Below are positions 47,410-59,262 of a DNA stretch of 64,000 bases, in pieces. The translations under genes and the position numbers were made by a program. The stretch is from Azospirillum sp. SYSU D00513 (GTDB lineage: Bacteria > Pseudomonadota > Alphaproteobacteria > Azospirillales > Azospirillaceae). Positions within the stretch are counted from its first letter, which is position 1; each line of letters starts with the position of its first letter. The stretch spans positions 62,001 through 126,000 of the forward strand of contig NZ_JAFIQV010000011.1 of the NCBI RefSeq assembly GCF_017356015.1, read 5' to 3'. Below the pieces are notes generated by a model. It made no database searches. It was not told the DNA's origin and saw only the letters and a list, made by a program, of their open reading frames with translations.

Positions 47410-48237
47410 TCAGGACTCCGCCGGACCAGGAGAGGACGGGTTCGGGAAGAACACGTCGCCAGCCGCGATGCGCAGGCGGCCAGTTCCGGCCCCTTCCCCC
47501 CGTTCCTTCAGGGGATCAAGCAACAGAACGCCGTCGCTGTCCAGATCGGCGAAGACGCCGGTGAGCGTCCGGTCCGACAGACGCACCACCACCGGCGCGC
47601 CAAGCCCAGTCGCCCGCTCGATCCAGGCGGCGCGGATGGGCGCGAACCCGCCCTCCAGCCAGCGTCGGTACCAGAGCGCCAGATTGGCGGCGTAGATTTC
47701 CAGCAGGGCCGCGGGCTCGATCCGCGGAGCGCCCTCGGCGGCCAGCGAGGTGACGGGGTATTCCGTGCCTTCGGGAAAATGGCGCAGGTTGATGCCGACG
47801 CCCAGCACCACCCAGGCGACCCCGCCGTCGGGCGCCGGCTCCGATTCCAGGAGGATGCCGGACAGCTTGCGGCCGTGGATCAGCACGTCGTTCGGCCACT
47901 TGCAGCGGACGTCGGCGCCGTCCGGCAGGACGGAGGAGGCGGTCTCCGCGATGGCGAGGGCGGCGACGAAGGAAATCTGCGCGGCCTCAGCCGGCGGGCG
48001 GCCGGGGCGCAGAACGATGGAGCTGTAGAGATTGCCCTCGGGCGAACTCCAGGCACGGCCGCGCCGGCCGCGCCCGGTTTCCTGGCGGCGTGCCCAAACG
48101 ACCGTGCCTTCGGCGGCTCCCAGACGCGCAAAGGCCTTCGCCTCGTCGTTCGTGCTGCCGACGGAGTCGAAGGCCTTGAGCGAGTAGCCCGGGGGAAGGC
48201 GCGGAACGCCCTCCCCCGGCGACCGGGACTGGGTCAT
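47410..48237 (-). CDS. birA: Biotin--[acetyl-CoA-carboxylase] ligase
   Basis: BirA (275 aa) activates biotin as biotinyl-AMP and attaches it to carboxylase BCCP domains. STNDEAK and the biotinyl-AMP loop GRGRRGRAW (55-63) are followed by [17 protein letters not shown] with the key Lys. There is no N-terminal DNA-binding domain, so it is a mono-functional class I enzyme that cannot repress transcription. Its ATG overlaps the nuoN stop by 4 bp. Confidence 0.94.
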   Translation of the reverse strand: MTQSRSPGEGVPRLPPGYSLKAFDSVGSTNDEAKAFARLGAAEGTVVWARRQETGRGRRGRAWSSPEGNLYSSIVLRPGRPPAEAAQISFVAALAIAETASSVLPDGADVRCKWPNDVLIHGRKLSGILLESEPAPDGGVAWVVLGVGINLRHFPEGTEYPVTSLAAEGAPRIEPAALLEIYAANLALWYRRWLEGGFAPIRAAWIERATGLGAPVVVRLSDRTLTGVFADLDSDGVLLLDPLKERGEGAGTGRLRIAAGDVFFPNPSSPGPAES

Positions 48238-49682
48238 CCCGCGAACAGCGCGGTCGCGGCGGCGGCGGCACCGTTCAGGATCGGAGCCGGGATGACGAAG
48301 AACAGCAGCGTGAACAGGCTGGTGCCGACCAAGATGGCGGTCATGCCGTCATCGTTGACCTTGTCGAAGCTCTCCACCGGCTCGTCGAAATACATGATCT
48401 TGACGATGCGCAGGTAGTAGTAGGCGCCGACGACGCTGGTCAGCACGCCGATCACCGCCAGCGTGTAGAGCCCGGCCTCGATGGCGGCGAGGAACACGTA
48501 GAGCTTGCTGAAGAAGCCGGCGAGCGGCGGGATGCCCGCCATGGAGAACATGAAGACCGCCATGGCGCCGGCCAGCAGCGGGTTGCTGCGGGACAGGCCG
48601 GCGAGGTCCTTGATCTCCTCCAGGTTCCGGCCCTGGTGGCGCATGCACAGGATGACCGCGAAGGTGCCGACGTTCATGACGATGTAGATCGCCATGTAGA
48701 TCAGCACGCCGCGCACGCCTTCCTCGGTGCCGGCGGCCAGTCCGACCAGCGCGTAACCGACATGGCCGATGGAGCTGTAGGCCATCAGGCGCTTGATGTT
48801 GGTCTGGCTGATCGCCGCGAAGGAGCCGAGCGCCATCGACAGGATGGAGCTGACGACGACGACCTGCTGCCACTGCTGGATCAGGTCGCCGAACGGCTCG
48901 ATCAGCAGGCGGGTGAAGAGCGCCACGGCGGCGACCTTCGGGGCGGCGGCGAAGAAGGCGGTGACCGGGGTCGGGGCGCCCTCGTAGACGTCCGGCGTCC
49001 ACATGTGGAAGGGAACGGCCGACACCTTGAAGGCCAGGCCGGCGATCACGAACACGAGACCGATGATCACGCCCGTGGACGGGACCTGACCCTGCGCGAA
49101 CAGGATGGCGATGCGGTCGAAGGCCGTGGTGCCGGCGAAGCCGTACACCATCGACGCGCCGTACAGCATCATGCCGGAGGAAAGCGCGCCGAGGACGAAG
49201 TACTTGAGGCCGGCTTCCGACGACTTGGCGTTGTCGCGGCGGAAGGCCGCGATGACGTAGAGCGCAAGACTCTGCGTCTCCAGCCCGACATAGAGAGAGA
49301 TGAGGTCGTTGGCCGACACCATCATCAGCATGCCGACGGTCGAGAAGAGCATCAGGACCGGGTATTCGAACCGGGCCATCTGCTCACGCTCGTTGAAGGA
49401 GAGCGAGAGCATGACGCAGAGCGCGGCCGCGACCAGCACCAGCACCTTCATGAAGACGCCGAAGGCGTCCATCACGAAAAGGCCGTTGAAGGTGACCACG
49501 CGGCCGCTGCCGTAGCCCATCGCCAGGACGGCGGCGAGCAGCATGGCCACGACGGTCAGGTAGGAGACGCCGCGCGTGAAGCCGTCGCCGCGGAACACGC
49601 CGATCAGCAGCAACGCCATGCCGGACAGCGCCAGGAAGATCTCCGGCAGCGCCGGCCAGATATCGGGGAAGGTTGCGGTCAT
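48234..49682 (-). CDS. nuoN: NADH-quinone oxidoreductase subunit N
   Basis: NuoN (482 aa) is one of the three antiporter-like proton-pumping subunits in the membrane arm of complex I. It has about 14 membrane helices. Conserved features include the broken-helix segment with [20 protein letters not shown] and [13 protein letters not shown]. It is the last nuo gene, 9 bp after nuoM, and overlaps birA. Confidence 0.96.
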   Translation of the reverse strand: MTATFPDIWPALPEIFLALSGMALLLIGVFRGDGFTRGVSYLTVVAMLLAAVLAMGYGSGRVVTFNGLFVMDAFGVFMKVLVLVAAALCVMLSLSFNEREQMARFEYPVLMLFSTVGMLMMVSANDLISLYVGLETQSLALYVIAAFRRDNAKSSEAGLKYFVLGALSSGMMLYGASMVYGFAGTTAFDRIAILFAQGQVPSTGVIIGLVFVIAGLAFKVSAVPFHMWTPDVYEGAPTPVTAFFAAAPKVAAVALFTRLLIEPFGDLIQQWQQVVVVSSILSMALGSFAAISQTNIKRLMAYSSIGHVGYALVGLAAGTEEGVRGVLIYMAIYIVMNVGTFAVILCMRHQGRNLEEIKDLAGLSRSNPLLAGAMAVFMFSMAGIPPLAGFFSKLYVFLAAIEAGLYTLAVIGVLTSVVGAYYYLRIVKIMYFDEPVESFDKVNDDGMTAILVGTSLFTLLFFVIPAPILNGAAAAATALFAG

Positions 49683-49691
49683 GTCGGAACC

Positions 49692-51206
49692 TCAGCGTGC
49701 GGCCAGGGACACGTCGCCGGCCGCGGCCAGCTTGGTCTGGTAGGTCTGGATCAACTGCTCGACCGAGGCCGAGGTCATGTCGAGGAAGCTGCTCGGATAG
49801 ACGCCCATCCACAGGACGACGATGACGAGCGGCACGAAGATCGCGATCTCGCGCGGAGTGAGGTCGACCATCGAGCGGACGTCGGCGCGCGTCAGCTTGC
49901 CGTAGACCACGCGGCGGAAGAGCCACAGCGCGTAGGCGGCGCCCAGCACCATGCCGGTGGCGATCAGCATCGCGACCCAGGTGTTGTCGCGGAAGGCGCC
50001 GAGCATCACCAGGAACTCGCCGACGAAGCCGGCCGTGCCGGGCAGGCCGACCGAGGCCATGGTCATGAACAGGAAGACGACCGCGTATTTCGGCATGTTC
50101 TTCACGAGGCCGCCGTAGCGGGAGATCTCGCGGGTGTGCAGCCGGTCATAGACGACACCGACGCACAGGAAGAGCGCACCCGACACCACGCCGTGCGACA
50201 GCATCTGGAAGATGGCGCCCTCGATGCCCTGCTCGTTCAGCGCGAACAGACCGACGGTGACGAAGCCCATGTGAGCGACCGACGAATAGGCGATCAGCTT
50301 CTTCATGTCCTCCTGCACCAGCGCCACCAGCGAGGTGTAGATCACGGCCACGACCGACATGGTGTAGACGAGCGGCGTGAAGAACTCCGTCGCCTCCGGC
50401 ATCATCGGGATGTTGAAGCGCAGCAGCCCGTAGCCGCCCATCTTCAGCAGCACGCCCGCCAGGATCACCGAACCGGCGGTCGGCGCCTCGACGTGGGCGT
50501 CCGGCAGCCAGGTGTGGACCGGCCACATCGGCACCTTCACGGCGAAGGAAGCGAAGAAGGCCAGCCACAGCCACATCTGCATGGAGCGCGGGAACTGGGT
50601 CGCCGTGATGGTGGGGATGTCGGTGGTGCCGGCCACATAGTACATGGCCAGGATCGCCAGCAGCATCAGCACGGAGCCGAGCAGCGTGTAGAGGAAGAAC
50701 TTGAACGCCGCGTAGACGCGCCGCGCGCCGCCCCAGACGCCGATGATCAGGAACATCGGGATCAGGACGCCTTCGAAGAACATGTAGAAGAGCACCATGT
50801 CCAGCGCGCAGAACATCCCGATCATCAGGGTTTCCAGCGCGAGGAAGGCGATCATGTACTCCTTGACCCGGTGCTGCACGGCCTCCCAGCTCGAGAGGAT
50901 GCAGAGCGGCATCAGGAAGGTGGAGAGGATGACGAACAGCACGGAAATGCCGTCGACGCCCATGTGGTAGGAGATGCCGAATTCCGGCATCCAGTCCACC
51001 CGCTCGACCATCTGGTAACCGGGGTTGGCCGGGTCGAAGTTGGCCCAGATGAAGAGCGACAGCACGAAGGTGACGAGCGTCGTCCAGAGGGCGACGTAAC
51101 GCGCGTTGCGTGCGGCCTCCGCCTCGCTGGTGCGAAGCGGGAGGATCAGCAGGATGCCGATGAGCGGCAGGAATGTCGTGAACGACAGGAGCGGCCAGCT
51201 AGCCAT
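49692..51206 (-). CDS. nuoM: NADH-quinone oxidoreductase subunit M
   Basis: NuoM (504 aa) is an antiporter-like proton-pumping subunit. [19 protein letters not shown] with the key Glu/Lys helices, [20 protein letters not shown] and [14 protein letters not shown] are all as in the family. It has about 14 membrane helices. It follows nuoL by 23 bp. Confidence 0.97.
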   Translation of the reverse strand: MASWPLLSFTTFLPLIGILLILPLRTSEAEAARNARYVALWTTLVTFVLSLFIWANFDPANPGYQMVERVDWMPEFGISYHMGVDGISVLFVILSTFLMPLCILSSWEAVQHRVKEYMIAFLALETLMIGMFCALDMVLFYMFFEGVLIPMFLIIGVWGGARRVYAAFKFFLYTLLGSVLMLLAILAMYYVAGTTDIPTITATQFPRSMQMWLWLAFFASFAVKVPMWPVHTWLPDAHVEAPTAGSVILAGVLLKMGGYGLLRFNIPMMPEATEFFTPLVYTMSVVAVIYTSLVALVQEDMKKLIAYSSVAHMGFVTVGLFALNEQGIEGAIFQMLSHGVVSGALFLCVGVVYDRLHTREISRYGGLVKNMPKYAVVFLFMTMASVGLPGTAGFVGEFLVMLGAFRDNTWVAMLIATGMVLGAAYALWLFRRVVYGKLTRADVRSMVDLTPREIAIFVPLVIVVLWMGVYPSSFLDMTSASVEQLIQTYQTKLAAAGDVSLAAR

Positions 51207-51229
51207 TTTTCTTCTTCCCTCTCAACCGC

Positions 51230-53329
51230 TCAACCGCGCAGCGACAGCCAGGCGATGAGGGCGACGACCCCGATCACCATGGCGAAGGCGTAGTGATAGA
51301 CGTAACCGGACTGCAGGAGGCTGGCCCGCGCGGAAATCAGGCGGGTCGCCGCGGCAAGGCCGTTCGGACCCATGCCGTCGATCACCGTGACGTCGCCGGT
51401 CTTCCACAGGCCACGGCCGAGCCAGCTCGCCGGGCGGACGAACAACGCGTCGTACAGCTCGTCGAACATCCACTTGCGGTAGACGAAGCGGTAGAGGCCG
51501 CCGAGCGTCGCGGTGATCCGCCCCGGCAGGCCCGGATTGGCGATGTAGGCGAGGTAGGCGAGACCGATGCCGATCAACCCGACGACCATCGGGGCCAGCG
51601 GCACCCAGAACGGCAGGCCGTGGTGGGCGTGCTCGATGCTGTCGTTCTCTTGCATGACGAAGATCGCCTTGCCCCAGAAGTCCAGCCGGTGATCGCCTAC
51701 GAACCAGCCCGCGAACAGCATGCCCGAGAAGAGCGCCCCGAGCGTCAGCACGGCCAGCGGCACCAGCATGACCATCGGCGACTCATGAGCGTGCTCATAG
51801 GTGTGATGGTCGGCGCGGGTCTGGCCGTGGAAGGTCAGGAACAGCAGGCGCCAGGAGTAGAAGGCCGTCATCAAGGCGGCGGCGATGCCGATCCAGAAGG
51901 CCAGCAGGCCGAAGGAGCTGTGCGAGGCGTAGGCCGCCTCCAGGATCATGTCCTTGGAGAAGTAGCCGGCGAAGAACGGGAGGCCGGCGAGCGCCAGGTT
52001 GCCGATCCACATCACCGCGTAGGTGAAGGGAACCTTCCGCCAGATGCCGCCCATCTTGCGCATGTCCTGCTCGTGGTGCATCGCGTGGATGACCGAGCCG
52101 GCGCCGAGGAACAGCAGCGCCTTGAAGAAGGCGTGCGTGAACAGGTGGAACATCGCGGCACCATAGGCGGAGACGCCGATGGCGAAGAACATGTAGCCGA
52201 GCTGGCTCATGGTCGAATAGGCGATGACGCGCTTGATGTCGTACTGGGTCATGCCGATCGTCGCGGCGACGAAGGCGGTCAGCGCGCCGACGACGGTGAC
52301 GACCGACAGGGCCACGGGGGCGTACTCGAACACCGGCGACAGGCGGCACAGCATGAAGACGCCGGCGGTCACCATCGTGGCCGCGTGGATGAGCGCCGAC
52401 ACCGGGGTCGGGCCTTCCATCGCGTCCGGCAGCCAGGTGTGCAGGCCGAGCTGCGCCGACTTGCCCATGGCGCCCATGAAGAGCAGCAGGCAGGCGACGG
52501 TCAGGCCGTGGAACTCCCAGCTCAGGAAGGTCATGCTCTGGCCGGCGATCTCCGGCACGCGGGCGAAGATCTCGTCGAACACCACAGAGCCGGTCAGCAC
52601 GAAGATCGCGAAGATGCCCAGCGCGAAGCCGAAGTCGCCGACGCGGTTGACGAGGAAGGCCTTCATCGACGCGTTGTTCGCCGAGGGCTTCTCGTACCAG
52701 AAGTTGATCAGCAGATAAGACGCGAGACCGACGCCTTCCCAGCCGAAGAAGAGCTGCACGAGGTTGTCGGCCGTCACCAGCATGAGCATGCAGAAGGTGA
52801 AGAGCGACAGGTACGCCATGAAGCGCGGCTTCTGCGGGTCCTCGGCCATGTAGCCGATGGAGTAGACATGCACCATCGCCGAGACGGTGTTGATCACGAC
52901 CAGCATCACGGCGGTGAGCTGGTCGATGCGCAGCGACCAGGCGGTGTCGAGCGTGCCGCTCTGGATCCAGGTCATCAGGTGGATGGTCCGCGGATCGCCG
53001 CCGACGGCGACGTCGAAGAACAGAACCCAGGACAGGAGCGCCGAGATCAGCACGGAGCCCGTGGTGACGAGCTGGGCCACGCGGTCGCCGACCGTGGGCG
53101 GCCCGGCCACCGGGCCGTGGTCATCATGGTCGTCGCCTTCCTCGGCCGGGTGGACATGGTCGTCCCCGGCATGGTGGGCGTCGTGGTTGTGATGGTTGTG
53201 GTGGTCGTGATGACCGTGATCGTGCCCATGCCCGGCCGGCGCCGCCACGGCGGGCGCGCCTCCGAACAGGGCGATGGAACCCGCGATCAGAAAAGCCAGC
53301 AGCGGGAGGAATACGACAAGCACTTCCAT
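51230..53329 (-). CDS. nuoL: NADH-quinone oxidoreductase subunit L with His-rich insert
   Basis: NuoL (699 aa) is the distal proton-pumping subunit, with 16 membrane helices and the long lateral helix that runs along the membrane arm. Family segments include SAQLGLHTWLPDAMEGPTPV and HAATMVTAGVF. Between the first helix (about 4-22) and the second (about 85-105) is an insert of about 50 residues with 16 histidines (positions 34 to 71) mixed with Asp, Asn and Gly. This insert is unusual and could bind zinc, nickel or copper. Otherwise normal. Confidence 0.96.
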   Translation of the reverse strand: MEVLVVFLPLLAFLIAGSIALFGGAPAVAAPAGHGHDHGHHDHHNHHNHDAHHAGDDHVHPAEEGDDHDDHGPVAGPPTVGDRVAQLVTTGSVLISALLSWVLFFDVAVGGDPRTIHLMTWIQSGTLDTAWSLRIDQLTAVMLVVINTVSAMVHVYSIGYMAEDPQKPRFMAYLSLFTFCMLMLVTADNLVQLFFGWEGVGLASYLLINFWYEKPSANNASMKAFLVNRVGDFGFALGIFAIFVLTGSVVFDEIFARVPEIAGQSMTFLSWEFHGLTVACLLLFMGAMGKSAQLGLHTWLPDAMEGPTPVSALIHAATMVTAGVFMLCRLSPVFEYAPVALSVVTVVGALTAFVAATIGMTQYDIKRVIAYSTMSQLGYMFFAIGVSAYGAAMFHLFTHAFFKALLFLGAGSVIHAMHHEQDMRKMGGIWRKVPFTYAVMWIGNLALAGLPFFAGYFSKDMILEAAYASHSSFGLLAFWIGIAAALMTAFYSWRLLFLTFHGQTRADHHTYEHAHESPMVMLVPLAVLTLGALFSGMLFAGWFVGDHRLDFWGKAIFVMQENDSIEHAHHGLPFWVPLAPMVVGLIGIGLAYLAYIANPGLPGRITATLGGLYRFVYRKWMFDELYDALFVRPASWLGRGLWKTGDVTVIDGMGPNGLAAATRLISARASLLQSGYVYHYAFAMVIGVVALIAWLSLRG

Positions 53330-53338
53330 GACGCTGCC

Positions 53339-53647
53339 TCAGCCCTTCATCAGGTTGATGTCTTCGACTCGGATCGAGCCGCGGTTGCGGAAGTAGACCA
53401 CCAGGATGGCCAGGCCGATCGCCGCTTCGGCGGCGGCCACGGTCAGGATGATCATCGCGAAGACCTGGCCGACGAGGTCGTTCAGGAAGACCGAGAAGGA
53501 GACCAGATTCAGGTTCACCGCGAGCAGGATCATTTCGATCGACATCAGGATGACGATCACGTTCTTGCGGTTCAGGAAGATCCCCAGCACGCCGAGCGTG
53601 AACAGGATCCCCGACACCGTCAGGTAATGGCCGAGACCGATTTCCAT
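53339..53647 (-). CDS. nuoK: NADH-quinone oxidoreductase subunit K
   Basis: NuoK (102 aa) is a three-helix membrane subunit next to the quinone end of the proton path. The two conserved membrane glutamates are present, in [14 protein letters not shown] and [13 protein letters not shown]. It is 1 bp from nuoJ and 9 bp from nuoL. Confidence 0.97.
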   Translation of the reverse strand: MEIGLGHYLTVSGILFTLGVLGIFLNRKNVIVILMSIEMILLAVNLNLVSFSVFLNDLVGQVFAMIILTVAAAEAAIGLAILVVYFRNRGSIRVEDINLMKG

Positions 53648-53648
53648 A

Positions 53649-54260
53649 TCAGAGCCCTCCCCCGCTCGACACCTTGCGGATCGCGACGACCTCCTCGCGG
53701 CGGCGCGCGAGCTGGGTGCCGACGTCCTGACGGCGCACGCCCTCGCGCTGACGCAGGGTCAGGACGATGGCGCCGATCATGGCGATCAGCAGGACCAGGC
53801 CGCAGGCTTGGAACAGATAGACGTAGTGGGTGTACATCAGCTGGCCGAGCGCCTCGGTGTTGGTCACCGCGCCATAGTCCGGCGTGGGCGCGCCCGCCAC
53901 CTGAAGGGCGGCCGGCGAGACGACCCAGCCGCCGAGCACGGCGGCCAGCTCGACCAGCAGGATCAGCCCGACGATGCCGCCGATGGGCAGGTACCGCATG
54001 GTGCCCTGCCGGAATTCCTTGAAGTTGATGTCGAGCATCATGACGACGAACAGGAACAGAACGGCGACCGCGCCGACATACACGATGATGAGGATCATCG
54101 CGATGAACTCGGCGCCGAGAAGGACGCACAGCCCCGCCGCCTGGAAGAAGGCCAGGATCAGGTAGAGGACCGAATGGACGGGGTTCCGCGCGGAGATGAC
54201 CATCACACCGGAGGCCAGCAGGATCGCGGAGAACACGTAGAAGGCGATGCCTTGGATCAT
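53649..54260 (-). CDS. nuoJ: NADH-quinone oxidoreductase subunit J
   Basis: NuoJ (203 aa) has five membrane helices. The conserved third helix with [16 protein letters not shown] takes part in coupling. The C-terminal cytoplasmic tail [19 protein letters not shown] is typical of alphaproteobacteria. It lies 21 bp after nuoI. Confidence 0.96.
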   Translation of the reverse strand: MIQGIAFYVFSAILLASGVMVISARNPVHSVLYLILAFFQAAGLCVLLGAEFIAMILIIVYVGAVAVLFLFVVMMLDINFKEFRQGTMRYLPIGGIVGLILLVELAAVLGGWVVSPAALQVAGAPTPDYGAVTNTEALGQLMYTHYVYLFQACGLVLLIAMIGAIVLTLRQREGVRRQDVGTQLARRREEVVAIRKVSSGGGL

Positions 54261-54281
54261 GTCGTTACTTTCCGCTTCCGC

Positions 54282-54770
54282 TTACCGGTAAGGGGCCTCG
54301 GCCGCCAGGTTCTGGGCGATCTCCGCCTCCCAGCGGTCGCCGTTCGCCAGCAGCTTCTGCTTGTTGTAGAAAAGCTCTTCGCGGTTTTCCGTCGAGAACT
54401 CGAAATTCGGACCGAGGACGACGGCGTCCACCGGGCAGGCCTCCTGGCACAGGCCGCAGTAGATGCACTTCGTCATGTCGATGTCGTAGCGCGTGGTGCG
54501 GCGGCTGCCGTCGTCACGCGGTTCGGCCTCGATGGTGATGGCGAGCGCCGGGCACACCGCTTCGCAGAGCTTGCAAGCGATGCAGCGCTCCTCGCCGCCG
54601 GGGTAGCGGCGCAGCACGTGCTCCCCCCGGAAGCGCGAGCTGATCGGCCCCTTCTCGTACGGGTAGTTCAGCGTGACCTTTGGCTTGAACATGTAGCGCA
54701 AGGTCAGGCCCAGGCCGCCCAGCAGCTCGGTCAGGAACAGGCTGCGCGCCGCGCGGTCGAGGAACGCCAT
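54282..54770 (-). CDS. nuoI: NADH-quinone oxidoreductase subunit I
   Basis: NuoI (162 aa) carries iron-sulfur clusters N6a and N6b on the path to quinone. Two 4Fe-4S motifs are complete: [12 protein letters not shown] and [12 protein letters not shown]. The N-terminal amphipathic helix region ([19 protein letters not shown]) contacts the membrane. ATG 54770 ([10 protein letters not shown]) is the family start; the frame open upstream is spacer. Confidence 0.96.
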   Translation of the reverse strand: MAFLDRAARSLFLTELLGGLGLTLRYMFKPKVTLNYPYEKGPISSRFRGEHVLRRYPGGEERCIACKLCEAVCPALAITIEAEPRDDGSRRTTRYDIDMTKCIYCGLCQEACPVDAVVLGPNFEFSTENREELFYNKQKLLANGDRWEAEIAQNLAAEAPYR

Positions 54771-54880
54771 GGCCTCTTCGTCTCCTTCCTGGCGGGCGCC
54801 GCGCGAGGGCGCGCCCGCAATCACTCAAAATCTCAGGGCGCGGGGCGGCCGTGCCGCCCCGCTCGGTCTCGTCGCTCCGC

Positions 54881-55891
54881 TTACTGCGGCAGCAAGCCGA
54901 ACGACACCAGGAAGCCGGCGGTCAGCACGACCCACAGCAGCGAGAAGGGCAGGAAGACCTTCCAGCCCAGCCGCATCAGCTGGTCGTAGCGGTAGCGCGG
55001 CATCGTGGCGCGGACCCACACGAACACGAAGAGGCAGAAGGCGATCTTCGCGAAGAGCCAGATCGGGCCCGGGATCCAGTTCAGCGGCGCGATGTCCAGC
55101 GGGGGCAGCCAGCCGCCCAGGAACAGGATGCTCGTCAGCGCGCTCATCAGGATCATGTTGGCGTATTCGCCAAGGAAGAAGAGCGCGAAGGGAGCCGAGC
55201 TGTATTCCACCATGAAGCCCGCCACCAGCTCCGACTCGCCTTCCGGCAGGTCGAAGGGCGAACGGTTGGTTTCCGCCAGCGCCGAGATGAAGAAGATCAC
55301 GAACATCGGCAGCAGCGGGATGCAGAACCACACCGTCTCCTGCGCCCGCACGATCTCCTGAAGGTTCAGCGAGCCGACGCAGAGCAGCACCGTGATGATG
55401 ACGAGGCCGATGGAGACCTCGTAGGACACCATCTGCGCCGCCGAGCGCAAGGCGCCGAGGAAGGCGTAGCGGGAGTTCGACGCCCAGCCCGCCATCACCA
55501 CGCCGTACACGCCGAGCGAGGAGATCGCGAGCAGGTAGAGGATGCCGACATTGATGTCCGCCAGCGCCATGCCGTAGTCGAACGGGATCACCGCCCAGGC
55601 CACGATGGCGAGGAAGAAGGTCAGCATCGGCGCCGCGTAGAACACGATGCGGTTGGCGCCCGCCGGGAGGATCTGCTCCTTCGCGAACAGCTTGAGGCCG
55701 TCGGCGAAGGGCTGCAGGAGCCCGAAGGGACCGACCACGTTCGGTCCCTGGCGGAGCTGCATGGCGCCCATGATCTTGCGCTCGGCGTAGGTCATGAAGG
55801 CCACCGACACCAGCAGCGGCACCACGATCGCCAGGATCTTGAGGACGATGATGATCAGCGGCAGAAGGAAGCCGCTCCAGAACTCAGCCAT
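54881..55891 (-). CDS. nuoH: NADH-quinone oxidoreductase subunit H
   Basis: NuoH (336 aa) has eight membrane helices and forms the quinone chamber with NuoB and NuoD. Conserved segments are [39 protein letters not shown] and [16 protein letters not shown]. Its start overlaps the nuoG end by 8 bp. A 110-bp GC-rich spacer separates it from nuoI. Confidence 0.97.
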   Translation of the reverse strand: MAEFWSGFLLPLIIIVLKILAIVVPLLVSVAFMTYAERKIMGAMQLRQGPNVVGPFGLLQPFADGLKLFAKEQILPAGANRIVFYAAPMLTFFLAIVAWAVIPFDYGMALADINVGILYLLAISSLGVYGVVMAGWASNSRYAFLGALRSAAQMVSYEVSIGLVIITVLLCVGSLNLQEIVRAQETVWFCIPLLPMFVIFFISALAETNRSPFDLPEGESELVAGFMVEYSSAPFALFFLGEYANMILMSALTSILFLGGWLPPLDIAPLNWIPGPIWLFAKIAFCLFVFVWVRATMPRYRYDQLMRLGWKVFLPFSLLWVVLTAGFLVSFGLLPQ

Positions 55892-57947
55892 GGGTACCGG
55901 TCCTCTCCTGGGCGGGTCGCACGAGCGTCTCGGTGCAGCGCGCCATCGTGATGGAGGCGCGGCTGATCGGGTCGGTCATGTAGAAGTTGGCGACCGGCGA
56001 GACGAAGGGGGCCGCGTCCAGCGAGCCGGACCGGCCGAAGCCGCCCCAGGCCGCCGGGGTGACCGCGCCGATCTTCGCGAAAATCGGGTTCACGTCGGCC
56101 AGGTGCTTGCGCAGCTGGATGACGCTGTCGTAGGGCAGCTTGTGGCCGAGAAGCTCGGACAGCGCGCGCAGGATCTTCCAGTCCTCCCGCGCCTCGCCAG
56201 GCGGGAAGGTGGCGAGACGCGCGAGCTGCGGGCGGCCCTCGGTGTTGACGTAGAGGGCGTTCTTCTCGGTGTAGGCCGCGCCCGGCAGGATCACGTCGGC
56301 GCGCTGCGCCCCGGCGTCGCCATGATGGCCCTGGTAGATGACGAAGGCCTTGCCGAGGCGGGCCATGTCGATCTCGTCCGCGCCCAGCAGGTAGACCACG
56401 TCGATGGCGCCGTTGGACGCACCATCGAGGATGCCCGCGAGGTCGCGGCCGCCCGGACCCGGCAGGAAGCCGACATCCAGCGCGCCGACGCGGCCGGCGG
56501 CCGTGTGCAGCACGTTGTATCCGTTCCAGCCCTCGCCGATCATGTTGAAGGTTTCGGCGACCGCGCGGGCCGCCGCCTGGATGGCCAGGGCATCGGCGCG
56601 CTGGAAGGCGCCCATGCCCAGGATCAGCATCGGCCGCTTGGCGTTGCGCAGGGTCTCGGCGAAGGCGTGGCTGCCGTCGAGGATGCCCGACAGCAGGTCG
56701 GCGCCCGTGCCCAGATGGGCGTAGGGGTAGGTCAGATCACGGCTCTCGCCGATCAGCCCGACCTGGAGACCGCCCTGCAGGTAGCGCTTGCGGATGCGCG
56801 CGTTGATCAGGGAGCCTTCCCAGCGCGGGTTGGTCCCGACCAGCAGGATCACGTCCGCCTGCTCGACGCCGGCGATCGTGCTGTTGAACAGGTAGCCGGC
56901 GCGCGAGGAGGTGTCGAACAGCGCGCCGTCCTGGCGGCAGTCGATGTTCGCCGAACCCAAAGCCGTCATCAGCTCCTTCAGCGCCAGTGTCGATTCGACG
57001 TCGACGAGGTCGCCGGCGATGGCGGCGATGCGGTCGCCCGAGGTGCCCTTCAGCTTCTGTGCGACGGCCTGGAAGGCCTCGACCCAGCTCGCCGGAACCA
57101 GCTTGCCGTCCTTGCGGACGTAGGGGCGGTCGAGACGCTGGCGCTTCAGCCCGTCATAGGCGAAACGCGACTTGTCGTTCAGCCACTCCTCGTTCACGTC
57201 CTCGTTGACGCGCGGCAGGACGCGCATGACCTCGGACCCGCGCGTGTCCACGCGGATGTTCGAGCCCACCGCGTCCATCACGTCCACCGTCTCCGTCTTG
57301 CGGAGTTCCCAGGGGCGCGAGGTGTAGGCGTAGGGCTTGGAGGTCAGGGCGCCGACCGGGCAGACGTCCACGAGGTTGCCGGCCAGCTCTGTCGCCACGG
57401 CCTTCTCGACGAAGGTCGTGATCTCCATGTGCTCGCCGCGGTGCACCGCGCCGAGGTCCGGCACGCCGGCGATCTCGTTGGAGAAGCGGATGCAGCGCGT
57501 GCAGTGGATGCAGCGGGTCATGATCGTCTTGATCAGCGGACCCATGTACTTGTCCTTGACCGCGCGCTTGTTCTCGCCGTAGCGGCCGCGGTCGAACCCG
57601 TAGGCCATGGCCTGGTCCTGGAGATCGCACTCGCCGCCCTGGTCGCAGATCGGGCAGTCCAGCGGGTGATTGATCAGCAGGAACTCCATGACGCCCTTGC
57701 GGGCCTTATGGACCAGTTCGCTGTTGGTCTTGATGACCATGTTGTCGGCGCAGGGCATGGCGCAGGCGGCGACGGGCTTGGGCGCCCGCTCCATCTCCAC
57801 CAGACACATGCGGCAGTTGGCCGGAACGCTCAGGCGCTCGTGGTAGCAGAAGCGCGGGATCTCGATCCCGAGCTGCTCGCAGGCCTGCAGGATCGAGGTG
57901 CCCGGCTCGACTTCGATCTCGATCCCGTCGATGGTGAGTTTCGGCAT
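55884..57947 (-). CDS. nuoG: NADH-quinone oxidoreductase subunit G
   Basis: NuoG (687 aa) carries clusters N1b, N4 and N5. An N-terminal 2Fe-2S ferredoxin domain has [15 protein letters not shown], then [14 protein letters not shown], then [19 protein letters not shown] molybdopterin-oxidoreductase-like domain without cofactor follows. The length fits alphaproteobacteria rather than the longer E. coli form. The extra N7 cluster motif is not evident. Confidence 0.96.
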   Translation of the reverse strand: MPKLTIDGIEIEVEPGTSILQACEQLGIEIPRFCYHERLSVPANCRMCLVEMERAPKPVAACAMPCADNMVIKTNSELVHKARKGVMEFLLINHPLDCPICDQGGECDLQDQAMAYGFDRGRYGENKRAVKDKYMGPLIKTIMTRCIHCTRCIRFSNEIAGVPDLGAVHRGEHMEITTFVEKAVATELAGNLVDVCPVGALTSKPYAYTSRPWELRKTETVDVMDAVGSNIRVDTRGSEVMRVLPRVNEDVNEEWLNDKSRFAYDGLKRQRLDRPYVRKDGKLVPASWVEAFQAVAQKLKGTSGDRIAAIAGDLVDVESTLALKELMTALGSANIDCRQDGALFDTSSRAGYLFNSTIAGVEQADVILLVGTNPRWEGSLINARIRKRYLQGGLQVGLIGESRDLTYPYAHLGTGADLLSGILDGSHAFAETLRNAKRPMLILGMGAFQRADALAIQAAARAVAETFNMIGEGWNGYNVLHTAAGRVGALDVGFLPGPGGRDLAGILDGASNGAIDVVYLLGADEIDMARLGKAFVIYQGHHGDAGAQRADVILPGAAYTEKNALYVNTEGRPQLARLATFPPGEAREDWKILRALSELLGHKLPYDSVIQLRKHLADVNPIFAKIGAVTPAAWGGFGRSGSLDAAPFVSPVANFYMTDPISRASITMARCTETLVRPAQERTGTHG

Positions 57948-57959
57948 CTGCCGGGCTCC

Positions 57960-59252
57960 TTACTCGGCCGCCAGCGGGCTGGCGGAATTGCGATAGGCGT
58001 GGATGCGGCGCTCCACCTCCGGGCGGAAGTACCGGAACAGCCCCTGGACCGGCCAGGCCGCGGCGTCGCCGAGAGCGCAGATCGTGTGGCCTTCGATCTG
58101 CTTGGTGACTTCCAGCAGCATGTCGATTTCCTCGACGCTGGCGTTGCCCTTCACCATGCGCTGCATGATGCGGCTCATCCAGCCGGTGCCCTCGCGGCAG
58201 GGCGTGCACTGGCCGCAGGATTCGTGGGCGTAGAACTGCGACAGTCGGGCGATCGCCTTCACGATGTCGGTGGACTTGTCCATCACGATCACGGCGGCGG
58301 TGCCCAGGCCCGAACGGACCTCGCGCAGGCTGTCGAAGTCCATCAGGACGGTGTCGCAGATGTCCTTGGGCAGCAGCGGAACCGAGGAGCCGCCGGGGAT
58401 GATGGCGAGCAGGTTGTCCCAGCCCCCACGCACGCCGCCGGCATGGCGTTCGATCAGCTCCTTCAAGGGGATGCCCATCTCCTCTTCCACGTTGCACGGC
58501 TTGTTCACGTGGCCGGAGATGCAGAAGAGCTTGGTGCCGGTGTTCTTCGGGCGGCCGAGCCCGGCGAACCAGGCGGCACCGCGGCGCAGGATGGTGGGAA
58601 CGACGGCGATGGATTCGACGTTGTTCACCGTGGTCGGGCAGGAATAGAGGCCCGCCTGCGCCGGGAAGGGCGGCTTGTTGCGCGGCTGGCCCTTCTTGCC
58701 CTCGATGGACTCGATGAGCGCCGTCTCCTCGCCGCAGATGTAGGCGCCGGCACCGCGGTGGATGTAGATGTCGTAATCGTAGCCGCTGCCGCAGGCGTTC
58801 TTGCCGATCAGACCGGCCTCGTAGGCCTCGTCGATGGCGCGCTGAACGTTCGAGCCCTCGTTGTAGAACTCGCCGCGGATGTAGATGTAGCAGGCGGTCG
58901 CCCCGATCGCGACACCGGCCAGAAGGCAGCCCTCGATCAGCTTGTGCGGGTCGTGCCGCAGGATGTCGCGGTCCTTGCAGGTGCCGGGCTCGCCCTCGTC
59001 GGCGTTCACCACCAGATAGACCGGCTTGTCGGTCACGTTCTTGGGCATGAAGGACCACTTCATGCCGGTGGAGAAGCCGGCGCCGCCGCGGCCGCGCAGA
59101 CCGGATTCCTTGGTCTCGTTGATGATCCAGTCGCGGCCCTTGGCGATCAGGGCGGCGGTGTTGTCCCAATCACCGCGCTTCTTCGCGGCCTCCAGGCCGA
59201 AGTCCTGGTAGCCGTAAAGGTTCGTGAAAATGCGGTCCTCGTCGCGAAGCAT
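57960..59252 (-). CDS. nuoF: NADH-quinone oxidoreductase subunit F
   Basis: NuoF (430 aa) oxidises NADH. It holds FMN and cluster N3. The NADH and FMN glycine-rich segment is [18 protein letters not shown] and [18 protein letters not shown]. The 4Fe-4S ligands lie in [15 protein letters not shown] (about residue 345-355) with the last Cys near 393 (TICALGD). It is 12 bp upstream of nuoG. Confidence 0.97.
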   Translation of the reverse strand: MLRDEDRIFTNLYGYQDFGLEAAKKRGDWDNTAALIAKGRDWIINETKESGLRGRGGAGFSTGMKWSFMPKNVTDKPVYLVVNADEGEPGTCKDRDILRHDPHKLIEGCLLAGVAIGATACYIYIRGEFYNEGSNVQRAIDEAYEAGLIGKNACGSGYDYDIYIHRGAGAYICGEETALIESIEGKKGQPRNKPPFPAQAGLYSCPTTVNNVESIAVVPTILRRGAAWFAGLGRPKNTGTKLFCISGHVNKPCNVEEEMGIPLKELIERHAGGVRGGWDNLLAIIPGGSSVPLLPKDICDTVLMDFDSLREVRSGLGTAAVIVMDKSTDIVKAIARLSQFYAHESCGQCTPCREGTGWMSRIMQRMVKGNASVEEIDMLLEVTKQIEGHTICALGDAAAWPVQGLFRYFRPEVERRIHAYRNSASPLAAE

Positions 59253-59262
59253 CGCATCCCCC

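Noticed and set aside
53110..53240. His-codon-rich stretch in nuoL as a separate small gene on the plus strand (Val/Met-rich frame)
   Set aside because: The plus-strand reading is only the complement of the histidine codons. The nuoL frame is continuous across it with normal sequence on both sides.
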